Part shown: positions 41,601-58,400 of the stretch, in pieces
Layout of the letters: the number at the start of each line of letters is the position of its first letter
How positions within the stretch are numbered: position 1 is the stretch's first letter
NCBI GenBank assembly: GCA_964035775.1
Contig: OZ038315.1
Coordinates: 7,244,548 to 7,308,547 of the forward strand
Source of the DNA: Osedax frankpressi
Taxonomy: Eukaryota; Annelida; Polychaeta; Sabellida; Siboglinidae
Direction: 5' to 3'
DNA: 64,000 nucleotides
Program-made: the position numbers and the translations under genes
Notes under the pieces: model-generated
Seen by the model: only the letters and a program-made list of their open reading frames with translations
Told to the model about the DNA's origin: nothing
Database searches by the model: none

Positions 41601-43419
41601 TATATTATAATAAGTTTGAATATTTCAAAGCACAAGTACTTATTATATTGTGGTGGAGATACATGTAGCTAATGATGGTACTATGATTTGATTATTTACT
41701 ATACGAACGTGGTATTTTGATCTATTTTAGCCTTGCAAGTTCTAGTGAACTCTAAGATATCCGTGATCCTTTCGTAGTAAAGATTTCGTTGCAGTATTTC
41801 GTATAATCCTGATTTACAGTTTTACAGCAAGTTTCATTAATTGACTTATCATGAATTAATTACATTCCATTTTTTCAGAAATGGATACTACAATAAACGG
41901 TTTTTATTCAATTCATTAATTGATGCAATATCTAATATCCTTTTAAAACATTATGATATATACAATAGAGTATTTCAATAATTATAACGTTCCACTAATG
42001 TTTTGGTTGCGGGATTGAGTTTTGCTGAGGTGTAGTTTCATCTGAAAAGTGCTTCGACATTCACTTTCCTCTTACGTCGGTGTTGACGTTGGCTCCGTAC
42101 GCAGAGGACGAACACACTGACCCCGGGGAACCGTCGCCTCCATCTGTTTCTACCCCGTCTGTGTCACCCCTGGCGCCGCCGCCGCAAACACCCGCTCGCC
42201 AGGAGCGTACTTTGGGCCAGATGTCGCAGGAAAGTGAGCTGTTCCTCGGCATATCATTTTCGATCGTCGGCTTCAACGCCGAAGACCAAAGATACTTCCA
42301 AGAGTTGATCTCATCAAACGGAGGTTCGTCTCCATCCAATATCTTATTACTATCTAGTAACTATCTTTTATCTAGTAAATTACATATTACATATTATATA
42401 TCTAGTATATTACATATTATATATCTAGTATATTACATATTATATATCTAGTATACTACATATTATATATATCTAGTATATTACATATTATATATCTAGT
42501 ATAGTACATATTATATATCTAGTATATTACATATTATATATCTAGTATATTACATATTATATATCTAGTATATTACATATTATATTACATATTATATATC
42601 TAGTATATTACATATTATATATCTAGTATAGTACATATTATATATCTAGTATAGTACATATTATATATCTAGTATATTACATATTATATATCTAGTATAG
42701 TACTTATTATATATCTAGTATAGTACATATTATATATATCTAGTATATTACATATAATATATATCTAGTATATTACATATTATATATATCTAGTATATTA
42801 CATATTATATATCTAGTATATTACATATTATATATCTAGTACATTACATATTATATATCTAATATATTATATATCTAGTATATTACATATAATATATATC
42901 TAGTATATTACATATTATATATCTAGTATATTACATATTATATATATCTAGTATATTACGTATTATATATCTAGTACATTACATATTATATTACATATTA
43001 TATATCTAGTATATTAAGGTGTTATATAACTACTCTATCGTATACCCTACCGGTAGAATCCCATTCTACCTTACGATACCCTTCCATCGACCTTAAGCCA
43101 CTCCCGTCTACGTTATCCCATCGCCTCTAGGCAAGGTGTTGCCGGCTCGTTCGCGCGGTGTGCCCAATTACTGCGTGGTGCCTCTGCTCGACCTAGAAAC
43201 CCGACGAGCCTGCGACTCCCTCGTGACGTCGACTTGGCTCAACCAGAGCATCGAGGAGTTTCGTATCTGCTCGCCTTTCGACAACGAACTGTTCACTCCA
43301 TTTGTTCATCGGGGCCTCGCCGTGAAGCCCCTCGTAGGTTGTGTGATCTCCATCAGGTTTATATTTCTTAATGTTATGACATGATTACCAATTACTACTC
43401 TATATATATATATGTATAT

Positions 43420-43470
<51 letters not shown>

Positions 43471-46400
43471 TTGAAATCTATATTCTCTTCAAGTCACCTG
43501 AGAATGTATGAGATTATTTATTATGTAAATTATATTTGAATTAGTTCAGTCGTTGTAAATGTTAATGGAGTTTACTTCTGACCGATATTATTTAATTTGT
43601 CAGTTAATTTGGTTATTTGAAAAAAAAATTATTTTATGAATATCATTTTTATTCATTTTTATTTATAAATAAATAAAATTTAATTGTTAATCTTTAATTT
43701 AATAAATTGCAATATGAAAAAATTAAGAAATATTTATTTCAATTATAATTTACAATAAATGTATAGTAATATTTTATTATTTGAAATTAAAAAAATAGAT
43801 TCTATATATAGCTCTTGATATGCGTTACTTTATATTATGATTTTGAGTATCCAACAAAGCAGTTCGCTTTGTTTATCTTACGCGATTTTTCAAGATTTTA
43901 TCATTTATTTTTTATTTATAGATTATTTTTCACCATTTCACTTCTAACTCTTATTTTACCAGTTGAATTTTGATATTCACTATATTTAGATATATTATTG
44001 TATATCATTTGTATATGTTTAGTGAGAAATAAATACAAATTTATAAAAGAAATATACATTTTGTAATTTTGTCTAACATACACAAAATTAGATTATTTTA
44101 TAATTAATTTTAATAGATCAATAATATATTATAATATGTAAAGCATTTAGTAAACCCAAATATTGATCATGATACAAAGTGAAATTCATAATTTTGATAA
44201 CTCGTTTGAATCCGACAATAAAGTGTAAACATCGAAAGTCATTATCGTAAATCTTGTAGAGAAGACATTCCTTTTCAGTTTGTAATTAATAATGTGCCAA
44301 AGTAAAATATATCCTTAATCATATGTTCTATTATATATATATATATAATGTATATGTATACATGTATACATGTATTTTATGTATACTAATATTATTGTAT
44401 ATTTGATTGAACTAATCATCTAATTTAATCCCATGTCAGCGGATTTGAATGCGAAGATAAATATGCACTGACTTACATTGCAACTCACCTGGGAGCGATG
44501 TTAGATTCAAATATCAATATTTATTGATAAATCAGCATTCTAACATTATTTTCTTATTAAAATAATTCAGTAGGTAATAAGAAAATTAAAGATTATGAAT
44601 CTCACATGTTGAGATAAAGCTTGCCAAATATACTTTTAAGTGATTTACTAATTCATTTTATCTTTACTAATCAGTAATAAACAAAATTCTATAATATACC
44701 CAATCTACCAACAAAGATGTAGAATTTTGCATAATATTTAACATTAGTATATAAAATGCATTGAGTTTTTGTAATATACTAAACTCACCTCGACTCACAG
44801 CCTTCCATCTAACACCAGAGTCTAACATCTAACTCCAGAGTTCCTTCCCCAGAGACCAGGATAGATTTGTAAAGAGCGACGCTCCTGTTAAAAAACTTCG
44901 TAAATCCACGCATTTGATCATTAAGAAACCAATCGGCAGTAAATACGATGCCTCGATAAAATGGAAACTTCCGGCAGTTTCAAAATAGTTTGTATCTTAG
45001 ATCGCGTTTATTCTTATAGACATAGTTGTCTTATAGACATACGCTCAGTTGGTTATTCGTTATGGGTTGGATTTCCTTTCAGTTGGTTATTCGATTGTCT
45101 AGAGAGGGGAAGTAAACTTCCAGAAAAGAAATATTTGATAAGCGATCAAGAGTCTTTCAATAAAGCCAAGAAATCTCGAATAACTGTTATTATTGTATTC
45201 ATAATTTTAAATAATTTTTAAATTATTTATAAGAATATTAATTAGGAATGGGATATTATGGGAATCATAATATAGTATTATGGGTATTATAATATAGTAT
45301 TATAATAAATCATATAATATATCACAATAATAGATCATATAATATATCATATAATAGATTATATACTAAATTATATAATAAATCATATAATAGCTCATAT
45401 AATAAACTATATAATAGATCATATGATATTTTATATAATAGACAATACAGTATATCATGTAATATATCCGAACAAAATTCATACACATATTGATATCTAC
45501 AAATAAATGTGAGTCATCGTGAATCATTATCTGAACACAGACGCTCATCGACGAATCAAAACACATTGCCCCTTCGACTCCCGAAATGGACACGCCCAGC
45601 AAATTTCTCGGCCCTAAACTCTTCTTGCCCAAATATGATATCGAGGTTATTTAGAGTCGATGAAATATACGTTTCTTTATTTGTTTGTAAATAAAGAAAT
45701 TTACAATTAGTTATATAATAGTTATATAATATGAACCTGAAAAGAATGTATGAAAGTTATCGTTATTGAATGTCAATAATAAATTCATAATACCAGCAAG
45801 AACTTATAGAAAAAAGTACTTAATAGCAATAAGTACTTAATACGACCGAGAACTTAATTCCAGCAAGTTATTAACACCAGCAAATACTTAATACCAACAA
45901 GTATTTAATTATATAAAGTACTTAATTTAGTAAAACACGCCTCTTTTAAGTAATTCTCCTTTCGGCCTCGATTGGTTAACTGTAACTCCCGACTTCACAG
46001 GGAATGCTCGAAGCGCTGCAGACTCCAGAAGAAATTCGCAAGAAACGAGGAACTCCTCTCAACGTAGCCTTCACGAGGAACATGAAGATCGCAGTGGACC
46101 GATTCATGGATAAGGATCTGGTTCAAGCCGAGGTCAGTGATTTCGCAGGAGTTCGGAGGTCGAGTTAGATGTATCGAAGAGTGGCAGAGGAGGTGGTATA
46201 TAAAGGTGTGGAGGGACTGTAGTAGAGGGTCGAAAGAGAGCGATAGATCATAGATCATAGAGGATGGGTAGTTATTGGATGAGGTGAGATAGAATTGAAG
46301 TAGGTGAGGTAAGAGATTTGTTGAGGTAAGAGTTGAATATATGATGGGAGAAATGTGTGAGAGAAGAATACAAATTAATAGATAAGTGATTAGATATGGG

Positions 46401-49400
46401 ATAAGTGATTAGATATGAGATAGGTGATTAGATATGAGATAAGTAATGGATTGGAAACAGATGACTCATCATAGGATTGTTATATAACACTGTATTAATA
46501 CGAGAATAGTAGATTATTAGAATAAGTGTAACGTCATGATAATGGAAACCTTTAGAGGCGTATTCACCTGGTACTAGTCAGTAAATATGCATCTGAACAA
46601 CCCTCAATTGGAATACAATGAGATGTCGATCAGACTATGAACTTTAATTTCGGTGTCAGTTTAGATAACACTGAGCTTAAGTAAATAGTTACTCATATCT
46701 GACTAAGATATGAGTATTTAGTATTTAGTATTTAGTAGACCTGAGTATACCTCATTGTATTCCGATTGAGAGTTGTTCAGATGCATATTCGCGGGAACAA
46801 TCTCGCAGCTTAAACTCGTGTATGATTTTGTATTCAACTGCTCGGTTACGACCCGTGTTCAACACCTACAACACCTACAGAGCGACGCTCAGGCCAGTTC
46901 ACCGATTAACCTTACTCCGGGCAGAAAAGCAAACGATGTCGAAATGATTACTCCCCGCGGAAATTTGAAATTTAATACTATCGCAAGGGTTAATTTACTT
47001 TATGCGTATTGTTTATTATTTCTATTGTCGTAGGCTAACGGCAAACTGGATATTAATTGTATCATTCTACGTAGACTTTTATATTTTTTGCAATTAAATA
47101 ATTAAAAAAATAATTAACTATAAATTATGTTTTGATAATCTATAAATATGAAATAACTTTACCTGAGACATTAGTATCAAGACAATATATGTATACATTT
47201 ATTAAATGTAATAGATTTATTCACTATAAAAATAAAAATATAATAAATTATATTTAATAATAGTTCTAAATTTACTGTGATTCAATCAATAATAATATTT
47301 TTGTTACTTAAATATGGAAAATTGAACCTCGATACCTTTTATTCATACAGCGACCTTCGACCCCTTCTACTCCTATCGACACCGATGGGGTAAAGATCCT
47401 ACAAGCTGCTCAAGTGAAACCACTTCGTAAACGCTTTAGACTCAGCGAGGATCATCCCGACATCGAAATTAGAGTTAATACTTTTTATTTCCCACATATA
47501 CCCCACATACACCCCACATACACCCCCACATACACCCCACATACACCCCACATACACCCCACATACACCCCACATATACCCACATACATCCCACATATAC
47601 CCCACATACACTATACAAACCCCACACATTCACTATATATACCCCCACATATATCCTACATACACCTCACATACACCAAACATACAGTACACATACACCA
47701 CATATACCACACACACACTCACTACCCTACTAACCTTTATAAACATACCCACTACCCTACTATCCTATACACACACTCACTACCCTATACACACATACTC
47801 ACTACCCTACTACCCTATACACACACACTCACTACCCTACTACCCTATACACACACTCACTACCCTACTACCCTATACACACACACTCACTACCCTACTA
47901 CCCTATACACACACTCACTACCCTACTACCCTATACACACACAGTCACTACCCTACTACCCTATACACACACACTCACTACCTTACTACCCTATACCTAC
48001 ACACTCACTACCCTACTACCCTATACCTACACACTCACTACCCTACTACCCTAAACACACACTCACTACCCTATACACACATACTCACTACCCTACTACT
48101 CTATACCTACACACTCACTACCCTACTACCCTATACACACACACACTACCCTACTACCCTATACCTACACACACTACCCTACTACCCTATACCTACACAC
48201 TCACTACCCTACTACCCTATACACACACACTCACTACCCTACTAACCTATACCTACACACTCACTACCCTACTACCCTAAACACACACTCACTACCCTAT
48301 ACACACATACTCACTACCCTACTACTCTATACCTACACACTCACTACCCTACTACCCTATACACACACACGCTACCCTACTACCCTATACACACACACAC
48401 TACCCTACTACCCTATACCTACACACTCACTACCCTACTACCCTATACACACACACTCACTACCCTACTAACCTATACCTACACACTCACTACCCTACTA
48501 CCCTATACCTACACACTCACTACCCTACTACCCTAAACACACACTCACTACCCTATACACACACACTCACTACCCTACTACCCTATACCTACACACTCAC
48601 TACCCTACTACCCTATACCTACACACTCACTACCCTACTACCCTATACACACACACTCACTACCCTACAACCATATACCTACACACTCACTACCCTACTA
48701 CCCTATACACACACACTCACTAACCTATACACACACACTCACTACCCTACTACCCTATACACACACACACACTACCCTACTACCCTATACACACACTCAC
48801 TACCCTACTACCCTATACACACACACTCACTACCCTACTAACCTATACACACACACTCACTACCCTACTACCCTATACACACACACTCACTACCCTATAC
48901 ACACACACTCACTACCCTACTACCCTATACACACACTCACTACCCTACTACACTATACACACACTCTCACTACCCTATACACACACACTCACTACCCTAT
49001 ACACACACACTCACTACCTTACTACCCTATACACACACACTCACTATCCTACTACCGTATACACACACTCACTACCCTACTACCCTATACACACACTCAC
49101 TACCTTACTACCCTATATACACACACTCACTACCCTACTACCCTATACACACACACTCACTACCCTACTACCCTATACACACACTCACTACCCTACTACC
49201 CTATACACACACACTCACTACCCTACTACCCTATACACACACACTCACTACCCTACTACCCTATACACACACTCACTACCCTATACACACACACTCACTA
49301 CCCTACTACACTATACACACACTCTCACTACCCTATACACACACACTCACTACCCTATACACACACACTCACTACCTTACTACCCTATACACACACACTC

Positions 49401-52400
49401 ACTATCCTACTACCGTATACACACACTCACTACCCTACTACCCTATACACACACTCACTACCCTATACACACACACTCACTACCCTACTACACTTTACAC
49501 ACACTCTCACTACCCTATACACACACTCTCACTACCCTATACACACACACTCACTACCCTACTACCCTATACACACACACTCACTACCCTACTACCCTAT
49601 ACACACACTCACTACCCTACTACCCTATACACACACACTCACTACCCTACTACCCTATACACACACACTCACTACCCTACTACCCTATACACACACTCAC
49701 TACCCTACTACCCTATACACACACACTCACTACCCTACTACCCTATACACACACTCACTACCCTACTACCCTATATACACACACTCACTACCCTACTACC
49801 CTATACACACACACTCACTACCCTACTACCCTTTACACACACACTCACTACCTACTACCCTATATACACACACTCACTACCCTACTACCCTATACACACA
49901 CACACACTACCCTACTACCCTATATACACACACTCACTACCCTACTACCCTATACACACACACACACTACCCTACTACCCTATATACACACACTCACTAC
50001 CCTACTACCCTATACACACACACTCACTACCCTACTACCCTATACACACACTCACTACCCTACTACCCTATACACACACACTCACTACCCTATACACACA
50101 CACTCACTACCTACTACCCTATATACACACACTCACTACCCTACTACCCTATACACACACACACACTACCCTACTACCCTATATACACACACTCACTACC
50201 CTACTACCCTATACACACACACTCACTACCCTACTACCCTTTACACACACACTCACTACCTACTACCCTATATACACACACTCACTACCCTACTACCCTA
50301 TACACACACACACACTACCCTACTACCCTATATACACACACTCACTACCCTATTACCCTATACATACACACTCACTACCCTACTACCATTTACACACACA
50401 CTCACTACCCTACTACCCTATACACACACACTCACTACCCTACTACCCTTTACACACACACTCACTACCTACTACCCTATATACACACACTCACTACCCT
50501 ACTACCCTATACACACACACACACTACCCTACTACCCTATATACACACACACACTACCCTACTACCCTATATACACACACACACTACCCTACTACCCTAT
50601 ATACACACACTCACTACCCTACTACCCTATACACACACACTCACTACCCTACTACCCTTTACACACACACTCACTACCTACTACCCTATATACACACACT
50701 CACTACCCTACTACCCTATACACACACACACACTACCCTACTACCCTATATACACACACTCACTACCCTACTACCCTATACACACACACTCACTACCCTA
50801 CTACCCTTTACACACACACTCACTACCCTACTACCCTATACACACACACTCACTACCCTACTACCCTTTACACACACACTCACTACCTACTACCCTATAT
50901 ACACACACTCACTACCCTACTACCCTATACACACACACACACTACCCTACTACCCTATATACACACACACACTACCCTACTACCCTATATACACACACTC
51001 ACTACCCTACTACCCTATACACACACACTCACTACCCTACTACCCTATACACACACACTCACTACCCTACTACCCTATACACACACTCACTACCCTACTA
51101 CCCTACACACACACTCACTACCCTACTACCCTTTACACACACACTCGCTACCTACTACCCTATATACACACACTCACTACCCTACTACCCTATACACACA
51201 CACTCACTACCCTACTACCCTTTACACACACACACACTACCCTACTACCCTATATACACACACTCACTACCCTACTACCCTATACACACACACTCACTAC
51301 CCTACTACCCTATACACACACACTCACTACCCTACTACCCTATACACACCCACTCACTACCCTACTACCCTATACACACACACTCACTACCCTACTACCC
51401 TATACACACACTCACTACCCTACTACCCTATACACACACACTCACTACCCTACTACCCTATACACACACACTCACTACACTACCTCCCTATACACACACT
51501 CACTACCCTACTACCCTATACACACACACTCACTACCCTACTACCCTATACACACACACTCACTACCCTACTACCCTATACACACACTCACTACCCTACT
51601 ACCCTATACACACACACTCACTACCCTACTACCCTATATACACACACACACTACCCTACTACCCTATATACACACACACACTACCCTACTACCCTATACA
51701 CACACACTCACTACCCTACTACCCTATACACACACACTCACTACCCTATACACACACACTCACTACCCTACTACACTATACACACACTCACTACCCTACT
51801 ACCCTATACACACACACACTCACTACCCTACTACACTATACACACACTCACTACCCTACTACCCTATACACACACTCACTACCCTACTACCCTACACACA
51901 CACTCACTACCCTACTACCCTTTACACACACACTCACTACCTACTACCCTATATACACACACTCACTACCCTACTACCCTATACACACACACTCACTACC
52001 CTACTACCCTATACACACACACTCACTACCCTACTACCCTATACACACACTCACTACCCTACTACCCTATACACACACTCACTACCCTACTACCCTTTAC
52101 ACACACACTCACTACCTACTACCCTATATACACACACTCACTACCCTACTACCCTATACACACACACACACTACCCTACTACCCTATATACACACACTCA
52201 CTACCCTACTACCCTATACACACACACTCACTACCCTACTACCCTATACACACACACTCACTACCCTACTACCCTTTACACACACACTCACTACCCTACT
52301 ACCCTATACACACACACTCACTACCCTACTACCCTATACACACACTCACTACCCTACTACCCTATACACACACACTCACTACCCTACTACCCTATACACA

Positions 52401-55400
52401 CACACTCACTACCCTATACACACACACTCACTACCCTACTACACTATACACACACTCACTACCCTACTACCCTATACACACACACTCACTACCCTACTAC
52501 ACTATACACACACTCACTACCCTACTACCCTATATGCACATACCCACTACCCTACTACCCTATACCTACATACCCACTACTCTACTACCCTTTACACACA
52601 CACTCACTACCCTACTACCCTATACACACATACCCACTACCCTACTACCCTATACCTACAAACTCACTACCCTACTACCCTATACACACATACCCACTAC
52701 CCTACTACCCTATACACACACACTCACTACCCTACTACCCTTTACACACACACTCACTACCCTACTACCCTATACACACACACTCACTACCCTACTACCC
52801 TTTATACATACACTCACTACCCTACTACCCTATACACACACACTCACTACCCTACTACCCTATACACACACACTCACTACCCTACTACCCTTTATACATA
52901 CACTCACTACCCTACTACCCTATACACACACACTCACTACCCTACTACCCTATACACACACACTCACTACCCTATATACACACACTCACTACCCTATACG
53001 CACATACTCACTACCCTACTACCCTATACCTACACACTCACTACCCTACTACCCTATACACACACACTCACTACCCTACTACCCTATACACACACACTCA
53101 CTACCCTACTACCCTTTACACACACACTCACTACCCTACTACCCTATACACACACACTCACTATCCTACTACCCTATACACACACACTCACTACCCTACT
53201 ACCCTATACACACACTCACTACCCTACTACCCTATACACACACACTCACTACCCTACTATCCTATACACACACACTCACTACCCTACTATCCTATACGCA
53301 CATACCCACTACCCTACTACCCTATACCTACACACTCACTACCCTACTACCCTATACACACATACCCACTACCCTACTACCCTATACGCACATACCCACT
53401 ACCCTACTACCCTATACCTACAAACTCACTACCTTACTACCCTATACACACATACCCACTACCCTACTACCCTATACACACACACTCACTACCCTACTAC
53501 TCTTTACACACACACTCACTACCCTACTACCCTATACACACACACTCACTACCCTACTACCCTTTATACATACACTCACTACCCTACTACCCTATACACA
53601 CACACTCACTACCCTACTACCCTTTACACACACACTCACTAACCTACTACCCTTTACACACACACACACACTACCCTACTACCTTATACACACACACTCA
53701 CTACCCTATACACACACACTCACTACCCTATACACACACACACTACCCTACTACCCTATACACAGACACTCACTACCCTACTACCCTATACACACACACT
53801 CACTACCCTACTACCCTATACACACACACTCACTACCCTACTACCCTTTACACACACACTCACTAACCTACTACCCTTTACACACACACACACACTACCC
53901 TACTACCTTATACACACACACTCACTACCCTATACACACACACTCACTACCCTATACACACACACACTACCCTACTACCCTATACACACACTCACTACCC
54001 TACTACCCTATACACACACACTCACTACCCTACTACCCTATACACACACACACTACCCTACTACCCTATACACACACTCACTACCCTACTACCCTATACA
54101 CACACACTCACTACCCTATATACACACACTCACTACCCTACTACCTATACCAACACACACACACTACCCTACTACCCTATACACAGACACTCACTACCCT
54201 ACTACCCTATACACACACACTCACTACCCTACTACCCTATACACACACACTCACTACCCTACTACCCTATACACACACACTCACTACCCTACTACCCTAT
54301 ACACACCCACTCACTACCCTATACACACACACTCACTACCCTACTACCCTATACACACACACTCACTACCCTACTACCCTATACACACACACTCACTACC
54401 CTACTACCCTATACACACCCACTCACTACCCTACTACCCTTTACACACACACTCACTACCGTACTACCCTATACACACACACTCACTACCCTACTACCCT
54501 ATACACACACACTCACTACCCTACTACCCTATACTCACACACTCACTACCCTACTACCCTACACACACACACTCACTACACTACCTCCCTATACACACAC
54601 TCACAGACTACCCTACTACCCTATACACACACACTCACTACTGTACTACCCTATACACACACACTCACTACACTACCTCCCTATACACACACACTCACTA
54701 CCCTACTACCCTATACACACACACTCACTACCCTACTACCCTATACTCACACACTCACTACCCTACTACCCTACACACACACACTCACTACACTACCTCC
54801 CTATACACACACTCACAGACTACCCTACTACCCTACACACACACACTCACTACTCTACTACCCTATACACACACACTCACTACCCTATACACACACACTC
54901 ACTACTCTACTACCCTATACACACACACTCACTACTCTACTACCCTACACACACACTCACTACTCTACTACCCTACACACACACTCACTACCCTACTACC
55001 CTATACTCACACACTCACTACCCTACTACCCTACACACACACACTCACTACACTACCTCCCTATACACACACTCACAGACTACCCTACTACCCTACACAC
55101 ACACACTCACTACTCTACTACCCTATACACACACACTCACTACCCTATACACACACACTCACTACACTACCTCCCTATACACACACACTCACTACCCTAC
55201 TACCCTATACACACACACTCACTACCCTACTACCCTATACTCACACACTCACTACCCTACTACCCTACACACACACACTCACTACACTACCTCCCTATAC
55301 ACACACTCACAGACTACCCTACTACCCTACACACACACACTCACTACTCTACTACCCTATACACACACACTCACTACCCTATACACACACACTCACTACT

Positions 55401-58400
55401 CTACTACCCTATACACACACACTCACTACTCTACTACCCTACACACACACTCACTACTCTACTACCCTACACACACACTCACTACCCTACTACCCTATAC
55501 TCACACACTCACTACCCTACTACCCTACACACACACACTCACTACACTACCTCCCTATACACACACTCACAGACTACCCTACTACCCTACACACACACAC
55601 TCACTACTCTACTACCCTATACACACACACTCACTACCCTATACACACACTCACACTCACTACCCTATACACACACACTCACTACCCTACTACCCTATAC
55701 ACACACACTCACTACTCTACTACCCTACACACACACTCACTACTCTACTACCCTACACACACACTCACTACCCTACTACCCTATACTCACACACTCACTA
55801 CCCTACTACCCTACACACACACACTCACTACACTACCTCCCTATACACACACTCACAGACTACCCTACTACCCTACACACACACACTCACTACACTACCT
55901 CCCTATACACACACTCACAGACTACCCTACTACCCTACACACACACACTCACTACTCTACTACCCTATACACACACACTCACTACCCTATACACACACTC
56001 ACACTCACTACCCTATACACACACACTCACTACCCTACTACCCTATACACACACACTCACTACCCTACTACCCTATACACACACACTCACTACCCTACTA
56101 CCCTATACACACACACTCACTACCCTATACACACACACTCACTACCCTACTACCCTATACACACACACTCACTACCCTACTACCCTATACACACACTCAC
56201 TACCCTACTACCCTATACACACACACACACTATCCTACTACCCTATACACACACACTCACTACACTACCTCCCTATACACACACTCACTACCCTACTACC
56301 CTATACACACACACTCACTACCCTATACACACACTCACACTCACTACCCTATACACACACACTCACTACCCTACTACCCTATACACACACACTCACTACC
56401 CTACTACCCTATACACACACACTCACTACCCTATACACACACACTCACTACCCTACTACCCTATACACACACACTCACTACCCTACTACCCTATACACAC
56501 ACTCACTACACTACCTCCCTATACACACACTCACAGACTACTACCCTATACACACACACTCACTACCCTACTACCCTATACACACACACTCACTACCCTA
56601 CTACCCTATACACACACTCACTACCCTACTACCCTATACACACACACTCACTACCCTACTACCCTATACACACACACTCACTACCCTATACACACACACT
56701 CACTACCCTACTACCCTATACACACACACTCACTACCCTATACACACATACTCACTACACTACCTCCCTATACACACACTCACTACACACTCACTACCCT
56801 ACTACCCTATACACACACACTCACTACCCTACTACCCTATACACACACACTCACTACCCTACTACCCTATACACATACTCACTACCCTACTACCCTATAC
56901 ACACACTCACAGACTACTACCCTATACACACACACTCACTACCCTATACACACACTCACAGACTACTACCCTATACACACACACTCACTACCCTATACAC
57001 ACATACTCACTACCCTACTACCCTATACACACACTCACAGACTACCTCAGCTGTATTTCACGCCCCACCCGTGGCTCATACCGCGGTCTCGTCTCAAATC
57101 GTAGAATCCCAGTCATGCGAAGTTACTTGGAATGACGACGAGTTCAGGTCGGAGTTCAACTCTTTAGCATTCAATCCATTACGTCCGTCCGTCTGTCCTA
57201 TTAATTATTCATATTTCACCGTAAAGCCGACAAATAAATCTCATTCCAATTTAAGTTATCACTTCAATACTTTCGCATTCACTTTCACCGTCAAATTATT
57301 ATTCCCGTCAACCAATCACGCTCCGTGTAAATATCAACGCCTTCGACAGTCAAACCGACACGTTTGACGCGAGGATGATCGCCGACCTTGCCAGGGAGAG
57401 CGCTCCCAACGAGACGGAAACGTGTCGGAATGGATTGGAGTTGCTGGAATCGGCCGAACAAGATGCGGAAACCCGTTGCCACGACGACGACGTCGAAGCG
57501 GACGTCGTAGAACCGACCTCCGACGTAACGATGCGAGGCGAAGAGGAACGCTACCTGTTTCAATTCAGCGGCATAGACGAACAGGTTGGCGGAGTGCGAA
57601 AAAAATGTTATTTTGGTTTTATCGTAAAATTTGTTGTAATCAAATGTCTTTATTATTAAAACTCTAACTTATTTCTAAATCCATAATAATCCATTATAAT
57701 CTCTTATATTTAATACTCATTATGTCATATTTGTCATATTTATAGGAATGATCCAACTGAAAATAAAAAATATATGATATTAATAATAGTATATCCATAT
57801 TCAAATACAATGTAATAATATTATTCTATTTATAGTAATTTATATAATATTTTTTAAATAACTAATCAATTGTTATTCTATAAAAGCAATATGTTAAGTC
57901 TATATCTATGGACATATATGTATTTTTTCTATATACTTTCTATCATTTCATATTGTAGTCTCTATCAGTTCATATTATACTTTAAATCTACTAAAGGTAA
58001 AGGTTCATAAATCAGAATTTTTCTTTTGAAAAATGAATATTTTCTATGTCAGCTAACAAATGAAATAAATTATTATTCATTTGTATTTTATAGCAGTAAT
58101 CTACTTCAAAAACTGCCCTTTTTTAAGTGTTCTTTAAAAGTATTTAATGACTATTGTAGCTTACTATTTAATCTAAATTTATAGGGCAGATTTTGTAATT
58201 ATGGAAATTTAAGTAAGCTTTGCGATTGAAATAATATTTTACATTCACTATAGATGTAATAAATATATATTTTAATCTCTGATTAACCTGAGTAATTATT
58301 ATCTAAAACAATTATTATCTTTTTACTAAATTTATTACAACATAGTGTAGATGTTTTTAAATTTTAATTTAGAGAATATTATGTCGTAATACAAAATTCT

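Noticed and set aside
42080-42451. Long open frame starting at 42080 as a separate gene
   Set aside because: The coding part 42105-42323 is the TOPBP1 BRCT4 linker exon; the rest is intronic repeat.
47414-48280. 288-codon open frame starting inside a TOPBP1 exon
   Set aside because: Its first 20 codons are the true exon ending at 47473; the rest is minisatellite read past the donor GTTAAT.
52534-57135. Open frame of 1533 codons rich in Thr, Tyr, Pro, His and Leu
   Set aside because: It is the giant minisatellite read through. The plus-strand unit contains no stop in any phase, and frame changes simply follow unit-length changes. The frame lies in a TOPBP1 intron, and its last codons overlap the true exon in the wrong phase.
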